From CAZDOD01 sp964506935 (GTDB lineage: Bacteria > Desulfobacterota > Zymogenia > Zymogenales > Zymogenaceae), in the NCBI GenBank assembly GCA_964506935.1, contig CAZDOD010000029.1, positions 1 to 22,072 on the forward strand: a stretch of 22,072 nt of DNA. Direction: 5' to 3'. Positions 8,766 to 15,893 of this stretch are shown piece after piece. A program made the position numbers and the translations under genes. The notes under the pieces were generated by a model that was not told where the DNA came from, made no database searches, and worked only from the letters and a program-made list of their open reading frames with translations. Each line of letters begins with the position of its first letter. The stretch's first letter is position 1.

Positions 8766-10229
8766 ATGAAGAGTGCGAAATTTAAGGTCTTGAGCGAAAA
8801 GGAGATTAAAGAGATTCACGGGCTTTCGCTTGAAGTCATGGAGGAGGTGGGGATCAAGGTCGAGGTCAAGAAGATGCGGGACATCTTAAGTGACATCGGG
8901 TGTGTGGTCGACGAAGGGAAAAGGATAGTCAAATTTCCTCCGAAGGTGGTCGAGGAGTATGTCAAGAAGACACCGAGGGAATTCATTATTACAGGAAGTG
9001 ACCCCAAAAAACGGTGGGTCATAAATCCCGATACACGTATATTCGGGGGCCTCGGGACGGCGATCAATATGTATGACCTCGAAACCGGAGAGTACCGCCC
9101 CACGACCCTCAAGGACACGCTGGAGCACGTAATCATCTTCGATAATCTGGATAATATCGTATCGAACCAGATGGATTACTGGCCCCATGACATCCCGATG
9201 CATACCATTCATTCCGAGACGATACGCGGCTGGGCCGAAAACTGCACAAAGTCCTTCGGGATGGGGGCATACGGCGTCATGGCGACCACCGATATGATGG
9301 AGATGACGGCGATAGTTATGGGGGGAAAAGACAAGATCAAGGACGCCCATCCATATATGACCATCATCAGCATCCAGAGCCCGCTTTCTACGTCGCAGAT
9401 ACAGATTGAGGGTCTGATGATAGTGGCCGAACACGGCCAGCCTGTCATAGTGTCGCCCGAGGCCATGGCTGGGACGACGGCGCCCGTTACACTCGCGGGG
9501 CTTTTCGTCCAGCACAACGCCGAGGTTTTATCCCACATCGTGATGGCACAGGCGGTAAATCCCGGAACGCCGGTTTTATACGGAACCGTCTCGACAATAG
9601 CAGAGATGAGGAGGGGGACGGTCGCCCTCGGTTCCGTCGAGACCGGAATGATAAGCTGTGGACTGACCCAGATCGCCCACTCCTATGATATCCCGTGTCG
9701 GGCCGTCGCCGGGGCAACCGAGTCGAAGATACTCGACATCCAGTGCGGTATAGAGAGAGAGCGCTCGATGATGCTTGCGGCCCTCGGCGGCGCAAACTAT
9801 ATTACATGTGTCGGGACGATTGAATCGACGACGGGTGGCTCCCACGAGATATCGGTCATAGATAACGAGCTGATCGCGAGTGTCGAGAGAGCGATAAGAG
9901 GGATTGAGGTCAACGATATCTCACTTGCGGCCGATGTGATTAAAAAGGTTGGTCCGGACGGTAACTACCTGATGGAGGAGCATACGCATAAGAATTTCAG
10001 GAGCGAACACTTCATCCCCGAGCTTCCGAGCCTCGAAAAGAGGGATATCTGGGATAAGGGCGGAAGGGTCAACATGATCGACAAGGCGAGGGAAAAGGCG
10101 AAGAAGATTTTGGCAAACCATAAGCCGAGGGAGATCGATAAGAACATCAAAAAAGAGCTCGAAGAATACTGTGAGATGGTAAAAAACCGAAGCCTCGATG
10201 ATTTCTACGGGGTCGAGTGGGAGTCGTAA
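8766..10229 (+). CDS. MttB-superfamily corrinoid methyltransferase, non-pyrrolysine type
   Basis: Methyltransferase I of the trimethylamine/glycine-betaine methyltransferase superfamily (COG5598), which moves a methyl group from a methylated compound, often a quaternary amine, to the Co(I) of a partner corrinoid protein. 487 residues from ATG 8766, which has GGGAGA five bases upstream; an in-frame GTG at 8739 would add nine residues and has no clear ribosome site. Family-like stretches: IFGGLGTAINMYD (92-104), PEAMAGTTAPVTLAG (231-245), AGATESKILDIQCGIERE (315-332). The frame is open throughout with no in-frame TAG, so this is not a pyrrolysine-containing trimethylamine MttB; such homologues include MtgB-type betaine demethylases. 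It is followed 89 bases later by its probable corrinoid partner. The methyl donor cannot be read from sequence. Confidence 0.92.
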   Translation: MKSAKFKVLSEKEIKEIHGLSLEVMEEVGIKVEVKKMRDILSDIGCVVDEGKRIVKFPPKVVEEYVKKTPREFIITGSDPKKRWVINPDTRIFGGLGTAINMYDLETGEYRPTTLKDTLEHVIIFDNLDNIVSNQMDYWPHDIPMHTIHSETIRGWAENCTKSFGMGAYGVMATTDMMEMTAIVMGGKDKIKDAHPYMTIISIQSPLSTSQIQIEGLMIVAEHGQPVIVSPEAMAGTTAPVTLAGLFVQHNAEVLSHIVMAQAVNPGTPVLYGTVSTIAEMRRGTVALGSVETGMISCGLTQIAHSYDIPCRAVAGATESKILDIQCGIERERSMMLAALGGANYITCVGTIESTTGGSHEISVIDNELIASVERAIRGIEVNDISLAADVIKKVGPDGNYLMEEHTHKNFRSEHFIPELPSLEKRDIWDKGGRVNMIDKAREKAKKILANHKPREIDKNIKKELEEYCEMVKNRSLDDFYGVEWES

Positions 10230-10318
10230 AAATCCTGAGGGAGATGAGGAGATATGTGTCTCTTTTTCCCCGAAGGTCTCTATGATTTTTTGTGAAGTTA
10301 AGAAAAAGGTGATTTTTT

Positions 10319-10957
10319 ATGACGAAAGAAATTCTTGAGGAACTTAAAGACGCTGTTATCGAGATGGATTTTGATGCCACCGAAGACCTGACTCGAAGAG
10401 CGATGGAGGCGGGTCTCTCCGCCGTGGATATATTGAACGGCTCCCTCCTCGTTGCGCTCGACAGGGTGGGTGTCTTGTTTCGGGACGGCGACTATTTCCT
10501 GCCGGACGTCCTTATGAGCGTTAAGGCGTATAACAACTCCTACAAGCTCCTGGAGTCTGAGCTCAAGGCGGGCGACTACAAGGCGAGGGGGGTGGTGCTC
10601 TTGGGGACGGTTTCCGGCGACATCCACGATATTGGCAAGAATATCATACTGGCACTGCTTGCCGGAAACGGCTTTGATGTGGTTGACCTAGGTGTGGATG
10701 TCCCCGCCGAGACATTTCTAACCAAGGCAAAAGAAGTAAAGCCCGACATTATTGGGATGTCCGCGCTTTTGACGACCACGATGCCGGCGATGAAGGACGT
10801 AATCGATCTATTTTCCGAGGAGGGGATAAGGGGCGACTTCAAATTTATCATTGGCGGTGCTCCCCTGAATCAAAAATTCGCCGACGAGATCGGTGCGGAC
10901 GGCTACGGGGAGGACGCCCAGGCCGGGGTCGAGCTGGTGAAGAGCCTTATGGGATAA
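10319..10957 (+). CDS. Corrinoid (B12-binding) methyl-carrier protein, MttC/MtgC type
   Basis: Methylcobamide carrier that receives the methyl group from the upstream MttB-like enzyme and passes it to a second methyltransferase, usually onto tetrahydrofolate. 212 residues: an N-terminal helical cap domain (about 1-88) and a Rossmann-like B12 domain (90-212). The base-off/His-on motif DIHDIGKN gives His103 as the lower cobalt ligand. SALLTTTM (148-155) and the GGAPL / GADGYGEDA loops (179-200) are the usual nucleotide-tail contacts. The ATG has AAGGTGA upstream across a run of T. The 89-base gap to the methyltransferase gene and the terminator at 11062 suggest that this is the last gene of the transcript. 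Confidence 0.95.
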   Translation: MTKEILEELKDAVIEMDFDATEDLTRRAMEAGLSAVDILNGSLLVALDRVGVLFRDGDYFLPDVLMSVKAYNNSYKLLESELKAGDYKARGVVLLGTVSGDIHDIGKNIILALLAGNGFDVVDLGVDVPAETFLTKAKEVKPDIIGMSALLTTTMPAMKDVIDLFSEEGIRGDFKFIIGGAPLNQKFADEIGADGYGEDAQAGVELVKSLMG

Positions 10958-11061
10958 AAAGATTTCAGATTAAGAATCTATATATCCAAAGTAATCTTGT
11001 GGGGCAATAAATAAAACTCGGAGAGAAATCGGATGGTTTAGAATCTTATCTTTCTAAAACA

Positions 11062-11095
11062 AAAAAGGCGCCTGTTTTTTAAACGGTGCCTTTTT
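11062..11095. terminator. Bidirectional rho-independent terminator
   Basis: Stem AAAAAGGC-G-CC(T)GTTT pairing with AAAC-GG-T-GCCTTTTT across a short T loop, with one G-T wobble and one bulged T. A run of A lies on the 5' side and a run of T on the 3' side, so it can terminate in both directions. It sits between the convergent genes ending at 10957 (plus) and 11119 (minus), as expected for a shared terminator. Confidence 0.85.
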
Positions 11096-11118
11096 GTATA
11101 GAGAAAACCTTTTTAAGA

Positions 11119-11586
11119 TCAATTTCCGCCGAAGACCCTGTCCCCTTTCATTCCATTTAATACCAATTTTCCGCCGGATAGGGCCTTGAATATGAAGGTC
11201 GTGTGTCCCGATATCGTCGATTCCTCGCCGGTGCGCGAAGAGACCCTTTTTTTGTCCCAGTGGGTGTCGGCGAAGACGAGGTTCGTGTCGCTGTCGATGG
11301 AGACTCTGTCGACATAGATTCTGAGATAGAAGCTGTTGAAGCGGTCGAGCTCATCCTTTACGGCCCACTCGAGGCTCGCATAGTCCATATCATAGTCGGA
11401 TCCCACTCCCTTCATGAAGGTGCCCGCATCCTCTCTCTCGTATGAGTCTTTAAGCTTGTCTATCGCTGTATCCACCTGATCAAATTCTTCGGAGGATTTT
11501 CCCTCCATCCCCGTATTTGTTGTGGCACACGATAGGATTAGGACGGAAAAGAAAAATAGAATCGAAAATATCCTGAATTTTCGCAT
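11119..11586 (-). CDS. Putative lipoprotein with NTF2/SnoaL-like domain
   Basis: 155 residues with a lipoprotein signal peptide: basic start MRKFRIF, hydrophobic core, lipobox ILSC with Cys20 as the lipidation site. The mature part has an NTF2-like pattern: an opening helix (VDTAIDKLKDSYEREDAGTF), a second helix (SLEWAVKDELDRF), then curved strands (LRIYVDRVSIDSDTNLVFADTHWDKKR ... TTFIFKALSGGKLVLNG). Such domains are common in small secreted or periplasmic proteins and say little about function; no catalytic residues are evident. The ATG at 11586 has only a weak GGGA upstream. It is convergent with the corrinoid gene and shares its terminator. Function unknown. Confidence 0.75.
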   Translation of the reverse strand: MRKFRIFSILFFFSVLILSCATTNTGMEGKSSEEFDQVDTAIDKLKDSYEREDAGTFMKGVGSDYDMDYASLEWAVKDELDRFNSFYLRIYVDRVSIDSDTNLVFADTHWDKKRVSSRTGEESTISGHTTFIFKALSGGKLVLNGMKGDRVFGGN

Positions 11587-11693
11587 AGTATTAGAAGTCC
11601 CTTATCTGAGATAATTGGATGTGAAGCTTTTTGAAAGACTTTAAAAGGTGGAGATGATTATTATAAGATCAAGGTCAAGTCTTTATCCACTCA

Positions 11694-12635
11694 TTAGAGC
11701 TCTTCGGTGGTTTCATCCACGTTGGTCGGAGTCTCCCCCTCATCTGTCGTCCCTTCTTCGGTGGTCACTTCTGGTGCGGACTCGGTGCTCAAGGGGGCCT
11801 CTTCCGTACCTTCCGTATCAACCGAGCTTCCAAGCGACTTCTCTTGCCCATATTTTTCGAGATCGAAGGACCTTTCGTCAAAAACTTGTGTCTCACCAAG
11901 TTTTTCGAGGTCGAAGTACGTTGACGGCTCGAAGATTGTACTGATGGAAGATTCCCCCTTTTCGGGCGGGACGGGACGTATCATAGATCCGATGATTATG
12001 CTCTCACCCATAGGGAGGCCGCTGTCTTCCCAGATACTCGTCCAGACGTCAACGATGAAATTCACCGCCAGGTCGTATAATTCCTCGTCCGTCAGGTCCC
12101 GCTGCCATATTTCGGCTGCAAAATCCTTCAGGTCTTCTGAATAATCTCTGATGGGGTTGTAGCCGTTATAGGTCACCGTGAGACTGCTTTCCTCGATCAG
12201 ATATTCCACCGGGTAGTTGGGAGCCACTCCGATGTATCTCTTTGGCTCTATCGTGTCGGCGACATAATGGCTCACAAGACCCATGCGATAGGCAATGAGG
12301 CCTTTATCGGGGAAATCCTCGAGCAAGAGGTCAATGACGGAAAGGGAGATCATTTTGACCTCGTAAGGGGCGTCTCCCTTGTCTCCTTCGGGGATGTAGT
12401 AGTGTTTTCTGTAGCCGTAGGCGTAGCCACTTGGGGTTGATATGACTTTGTCGGGCTCTATGGCACCATTGATTGTGGCATCTATGTTTTTCTTGAGGAA
12501 GGTCCTAAGTTCTTTTGGACATAGGGCTACAGCGTCTTTGACCATCTGGACGTGGTATTCGTTTTCCCAGGCTATGGCATTTATGGAGAAGATTATCGTA
12601 AAAATGATCAAGGTCGAGAAAATTTTCGCTTTCAT
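11694..12635 (-). CDS. Zinc-dependent phospholipase C-like secreted protein, incomplete metal site
   Basis: 313 residues. A Sec signal peptide (1-22, ending AIA) leaves Trp23 as the first mature residue, as in Bacillus cereus phospholipase C, where the N-terminal Trp binds zinc. Counting from that Trp, His6, Asp40, His56, His101 and Asp105 (in GAIEPDK, RKHYY and GLVSHYVADTIEP) resemble its Trp1, His14, Asp55, His69, His118 and Asp122. The later ligands His128, His142 and Glu146 have no obvious match. The last 60 or so residues are an acidic Thr/Glu/Ser-rich tail, probably disordered. ATG 12635 is chosen over an upstream in-frame ATG (12743) because it has GGAGGATGGGAAG ahead, begins the signal peptide, and lies below the promoter at 12735-12764. 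Activity is uncertain; it may be a degenerate or structural family member. Confidence 0.72.
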   Translation of the reverse strand: MKAKIFSTLIIFTIIFSINAIAWENEYHVQMVKDAVALCPKELRTFLKKNIDATINGAIEPDKVISTPSGYAYGYRKHYYIPEGDKGDAPYEVKMISLSVIDLLLEDFPDKGLIAYRMGLVSHYVADTIEPKRYIGVAPNYPVEYLIEESSLTVTYNGYNPIRDYSEDLKDFAAEIWQRDLTDEELYDLAVNFIVDVWTSIWEDSGLPMGESIIIGSMIRPVPPEKGESSISTIFEPSTYFDLEKLGETQVFDERSFDLEKYGQEKSLGSSVDTEGTEEAPLSTESAPEVTTEEGTTDEGETPTNVDETTEEL

Positions 12636-12734
12636 CTTCCCATCCTCCAGATTTGGAACAGTGTCTTTTAGAAAACTTAGAAAATATGTTTTCTTTAAAA
12701 AAGTTAAGTAAAATTCTATATAACTTTTATAAAA

Positions 12735-12764
12735 ATTATACATAATATCTTACTTATTTGTCAA
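12735..12764 (-). promoter_or_regulatory. Near-consensus sigma-70 promoter for the phospholipase-like gene
   Basis: On the minus strand TTGACA (12759-12764) and TATAAT (12735-12740) are separated by 18 bases, matching both consensus hexamers exactly. It would start transcription near 12728, about 90 bases upstream of the chosen ATG at 12635. Confidence 0.75.
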
Positions 12765-13177
12765 CCTTTTTTTCAAATTTCAAAGATCGATATCATTAAA
12801 ATATGAAGATGGGGGATTTTCACCTGCCACCGTATAATATTTCCAGCTGAACCTCAAAAACGGCTCTTTTTTATGTGATTAAAAAGGTATTTTGTCTGAG
12901 TAATCTTTTTATCATGGGAATAGAGTCATATCATATTTTGAGGCAGCAAACTTAGATGATATGGAGGAGCTGTATGCAGGGGAAAGCTCGGGCGTCAGGG
13001 GGCTTTGCCATTAACCGGGGCGAGGCTAAGATACTATAATGCTTGTTTTTATATGTGCCTTTGAGAATCTCAACGCATAGATCAGGAGCGGATTAGACTT
13101 GATGGTACAACAGGATAATACGATGAGAAAAGGCTCAAATCCTTTGAAACTTACAAAAATACCTTAATAGAAATATC
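12765..13177. other. Gene-poor intergenic stretch with a GC-rich island
   Basis: About 410 bases with no supportable gene. Most of it is AT-rich, but about 12960-13035 is GC-rich and contains possible stems: AAAGC with GCTTT, and AGCTCG with CGAGGCT (one bulge). These two pairings share bases and cannot coexist. No known riboswitch class was recognised on either strand. A 17-codon open stretch starting at an ATG near 12960 and ending TGCCATTAA has no homology that I recognise and is not called. Confidence 0.4.
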
Positions 13178-13672
13178 TCAGTAGGTCTCAAGTACTATCT
13201 TGTATTTGGATGATTCGTGGTACCGCCTGTTGACTTCGCCGAAGACGATAGCGCCCTCATGCCGTTCGCCGGGCTTGATGGTCCCCGGATGGCTATAGGA
13301 ATTTGCGCTCGTCAAATTGCCGTTTCTGTCAAACAGCGCCACGGAGATACCGTAATCTAAATCGTAGCCGCTGTCATTATAGACGACGAAGCTCATGTAG
13401 GGTCCGCGGGCGGTGCTCATTCCGAAGGGCCCGGTGGTCGCCTTTGTCTCGGTAGTGAACCTGATCTCACTGATTACGAGACCGCCGGATTCGAGATCAA
13501 TCTTTGTCCACCTGTCGAGTATAAAATCACCTGTCTGAGACACCGAGTTGGCGTATGGTGGAACCCATCCGCCGCGGTCATAGACAGTAAGCCCACAGCC
13601 GATCGTTGTAACCGACACGGCGAGAATCGAAAGGGCAATTGCCAATATCGACAAATAGCTTTTCTTTTTCAT
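13178..13672 (-). CDS. Small exported protein, probable lipoprotein, beta-sandwich type
   Basis: 164 residues. The N-terminus has MKKKSY plus a long hydrophobic core and TIGC, giving Cys26 as a possible lipidation site; Thr at -3 makes the lipobox weak, so ordinary secretion is also possible. The mature part has alternating strands (LVISEIRFTTE, PYMSFVVYND, YGISVALFDRNGN, GTIKPGERHEGAIVFGEV) resembling the extracytoplasmic FxLYD/DUF4352-like beta-sandwich domains, where a polar-linked strand is followed by a G-x-I-x-P-G-E turn. The ATG at 13672 has GAGGG 6 bases upstream. A minus-strand TATAAT at 13689-13694 with TTGCCT 16 bases further up is a possible promoter but leaves a very short leader. 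Function unknown. Confidence 0.7.
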   Translation of the reverse strand: MKKKSYLSILAIALSILAVSVTTIGCGLTVYDRGGWVPPYANSVSQTGDFILDRWTKIDLESGGLVISEIRFTTETKATTGPFGMSTARGPYMSFVVYNDSGYDLDYGISVALFDRNGNLTSANSYSHPGTIKPGERHEGAIVFGEVNRRYHESSKYKIVLETY

Positions 13673-13722
13673 CGGAAACCCTCAAAAAATTATAAAAAAA
13701 TATTTCAGTGAGGCAAATTTCT

Positions 13723-13740
13723 CAATACGCCTTCGTATTG
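13723..13740. repeat. Perfect inverted repeat, 7-base arms
   Basis: CAATACG (13723-13729), CCTT loop, CGTATTG (13734-13740). It lies between two minus-strand lipoprotein genes, just after the stop of the gene that ends at 13775. No T-run follows directly on either strand, so it is not a classic terminator; it may be a weak transcript end, an RNA stability element or a protein site. Confidence 0.5.
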
Positions 13741-13774
13741 GATAATTAGTTCAGCTGTTTCTAAATAAGCATTT

Positions 13775-14662
13775 TTAAAAACCCGATGGAATGAACTCCT
13801 CGAGATTTTTGACGTTCCACGGTTCCTCTACCTTGGTGTCGAAGGCACCGTCGGGCATTGTGCCGTTGAGGCTGATATTCGACATGGCTATCTTTATCGA
13901 GTCTCCTCCTACAAGGTCGTCGATAGTGATTGTCGTCGGCACCGAGATACCGTCGATATCGATATATTCATGGTATGTCGTCCGAGAAATCGCCACCCCA
14001 TCGAAAATGTGCTCTTTTGACTCGGTCCTCATATCGATCCTTGAGATCAGGGTTTTTTCTATTATCTCTGACCCCGACTCGGTCTCTATAATCCCGTAGA
14101 GGACACTTTCCTGAGCTAGATTTTCTATGAGAAATCTTTCGCCAATAGGCCTTGAAAACAGGTTTTTGAGGCTTTGTGGCGAAAAGACATTTTCACCGCC
14201 AATAATACCCCCTTTTTCTTTATTCTCAGTCTTGCCGACGTAGGCGGTCATCTCCTGCGGGGAATAAAGGACAATCTCATCTCCATTGATTACGACCTCA
14301 AAGAGCGTAATCCCGAAGGGCCCGATATATGAGAACCTCACCTTGTCCGGATTTTTGAAGGCCAAGTATCCTGAGATCGAGCCTGTGGTCTTACCCTCAA
14401 GATCAGTTGTGTTGATTTTAACAAATCCCTTGAGGGTCTCGATTTTTTCGTGCGCTGTAGTTAATGCCTCGACCGCCTCGTCCGCGCTTATGTATGATGG
14501 AATTTGGGGAAACGCCTCTGGGGTGGGTTTTACTATCGGGAGGGAACAGGAGGCCGAGATTGATAAAAAGGTGATCAAAGGGATTATCCAACTCCACCCC
14601 CTTTTTATCCTAATTGGGCTCTTTCGATACTTATTTTTCCCCGTGATTATTTTAGGACGCAT
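13775..14662 (-). CDS. LolA/LolB-like putative outer-membrane lipoprotein
   Basis: 295 residues from ATG 14662. A long basic N-terminus (RPKIITGKNKYRKSPIRIK) leads into a hydrophobic segment ending SASC, so Cys39 is a possible lipid anchor although the lipobox is not classic. The mature part fits the half-barrel fold of LolA/LolB/DUF4292 proteins: a helix (ADEAVEALTTAHEKIETLKGF), a strand pair (GKTTGSISGYLAFKNPDKVR), then FSYIGPFGITLFEVVINGD and EIVLYSPQEMTAYVG. LolB inserts lipoproteins into the outer membrane; a similar role here is inferred from fold pattern only. An in-frame TTG at 14671 would add three residues. It lies downstream of secF on the same strand, after a gap of about 280 bases. 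Confidence 0.68.
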   Translation of the reverse strand: MRPKIITGKNKYRKSPIRIKRGWSWIIPLITFLSISASCSLPIVKPTPEAFPQIPSYISADEAVEALTTAHEKIETLKGFVKINTTDLEGKTTGSISGYLAFKNPDKVRFSYIGPFGITLFEVVINGDEIVLYSPQEMTAYVGKTENKEKGGIIGGENVFSPQSLKNLFSRPIGERFLIENLAQESVLYGIIETESGSEIIEKTLISRIDMRTESKEHIFDGVAISRTTYHEYIDIDGISVPTTITIDDLVGGDSIKIAMSNISLNGTMPDGAFDTKVEEPWNVKNLEEFIPSGF

Positions 14663-14942
14663 GATTTCCAATTAGTCGACCGTCTCCTCTTCAAGTATAT
14701 CGTATATTGTCATATGTTTTGTATATTGGTGATCTTTTAGATTATTTTGTTGGTGGTAAATCGCAACAGGCTAAAAAAGATCAAGTGGAGAATTATCGAT
14801 TTAATAAAACTTTTCTATTACAATTTTTAAGTGATTCTATAATGAGTTCGTTTATGTGTCAAGGAAAAAGGGAAAAGCAGATATTTGTCCTGTTGGTACT
14901 GACAAATAGGTATATCTATAAAGAGATAAGAGCTGCTATATT
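14663..14942. other. AT-rich intergenic stretch between secF and the LolB-like gene
   Basis: About 280 bases, markedly A/T-rich. GAGGAG on the minus strand (about 14689-14694) lies too far from the downstream ATG to be its ribosome site. No promoter with both hexamers, no terminator after secF and no credible gene were found. A plus-strand open stretch covering most of it has no recognisable protein character. Confidence 0.35.
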
Positions 14943-15881
14943 TTAAACTCTAAACTTTTTCCTTTTGGCCGGCCCGTGTTTTTCAGGGAAAATCTTATTC
15001 CATACAAGTACGATCGGCGATGCCACATATATCGAGGAATATGTACCTACGACAATTCCTACGGTCAGGGCAAAGGCGAAGTCGTGGATGACCCCACCTC
15101 CCAGGACCAAGAGCGAAAGGACCGCAAGGAGTGTCACACCGGAGGTGATGATCGTCCTTGAAAGGGTCTCGTTTACACTTTTATTCATCACCTCTTCCTC
15201 CGGAGCCTTTCTCGCCTTTCTCATGTTTTCCCTGATCCTGTCAAAGACGACAATCGTATCATTTATGGAATAGCCGATGACGGTGAGGATTGCAGCGATG
15301 ATCGGAAGCGAGAGTTCATAGTTCATCACCGAGAAGGCACCGATCGTTATGATGGAGTCGTGTACGAGTGCGACGACGGCGCCCAAGGCATATCGAAATT
15401 CGAAGCGGACAGAGACATAGATCAATATTCCCAAGACCGCAAGGAGAACGGCATAGAGCCCCTTTCTCTTCAATTCCTCCCCGACTCTGGGTCCGACCAT
15501 TTCGACGCGCCTTATATCAGACGTCCCGAAGCCGAAGTGATCTATGAGCGCCTGTCTGACCTCTTCAGAAAGCACCGTTATATCCTGATCGGAGCTTACA
15601 ACTCTGATTATGAATTCGTTTTCCTCTCCTCCGGTGAAGTTCTGAACCACGGCATCGGAAATCCCCACAGCATTTAGGGCTTCTCCTATCTCCTCAATTT
15701 TTACATCTTTTGCGAATTTCACCTGAATCAGGCTTCCCCCGGCGAAGTCTATCCCATAGTTTGGCCCCCCGCGCAAAGCGAGGGTCCCGATACTAATTCC
15801 AATCAGGATTGCGGAGATCAAATATGCGACGAGTCTCTTTCCAATAAAATTTATATTGGTTCCCGTCTTTATCAGTTCCAT
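14943..15881 (-). CDS. secF: Protein translocase subunit SecF
   Basis: Inner-membrane RND-type subunit that works with SecD to use the proton or sodium gradient for late steps of Sec export. 312 residues. TM1 is at about 14-33; the first periplasmic domain starts with GPNYGIDFAGGSLIQV; then come TM2-TM6, including VIGYSINDTIVVFDRIREN, the conserved TM4-TM5 motif with the functionally important polar residues. The C-terminus is short and basic. Length and motif order are typical. The ATG at 15881 has AAGGAGGAT upstream, a strong ribosome site. It starts 12 bases after the secD stop. Confidence 0.97.
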   Translation of the reverse strand: MELIKTGTNINFIGKRLVAYLISAILIGISIGTLALRGGPNYGIDFAGGSLIQVKFAKDVKIEEIGEALNAVGISDAVVQNFTGGEENEFIIRVVSSDQDITVLSEEVRQALIDHFGFGTSDIRRVEMVGPRVGEELKRKGLYAVLLAVLGILIYVSVRFEFRYALGAVVALVHDSIITIGAFSVMNYELSLPIIAAILTVIGYSINDTIVVFDRIRENMRKARKAPEEEVMNKSVNETLSRTIITSGVTLLAVLSLLVLGGGVIHDFAFALTVGIVVGTYSSIYVASPIVLVWNKIFPEKHGPAKRKKFRV

Positions 15882-15893
15882 GGGATATCCTCC

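Noticed and set aside
8766..10229. Pyrrolysine-encoding trimethylamine methyltransferase
   Set aside because: The reading frame contains no in-frame amber codon; the family call is therefore the non-Pyl branch.
12636..12743. 36-residue N-terminal extension of the phospholipase-like protein
   Set aside because: The consensus promoter at 12735-12764 would start transcription inside it, and the signal peptide and ribosome site both point to the ATG at 12635.
12955..13050. Cyclic-di-GMP, cobalamin or other known riboswitch
   Set aside because: Some GGCAAAGCC-like words occur on the minus strand, but the order and spacing of the class motifs are wrong, and no B12 box is present.
14707..14946. 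79-codon plus-strand open frame between secF and the LolB-like gene
   Set aside because: It has no ribosome site, AT-driven composition and no domain pattern; it overlaps the secF stop region on the other strand.
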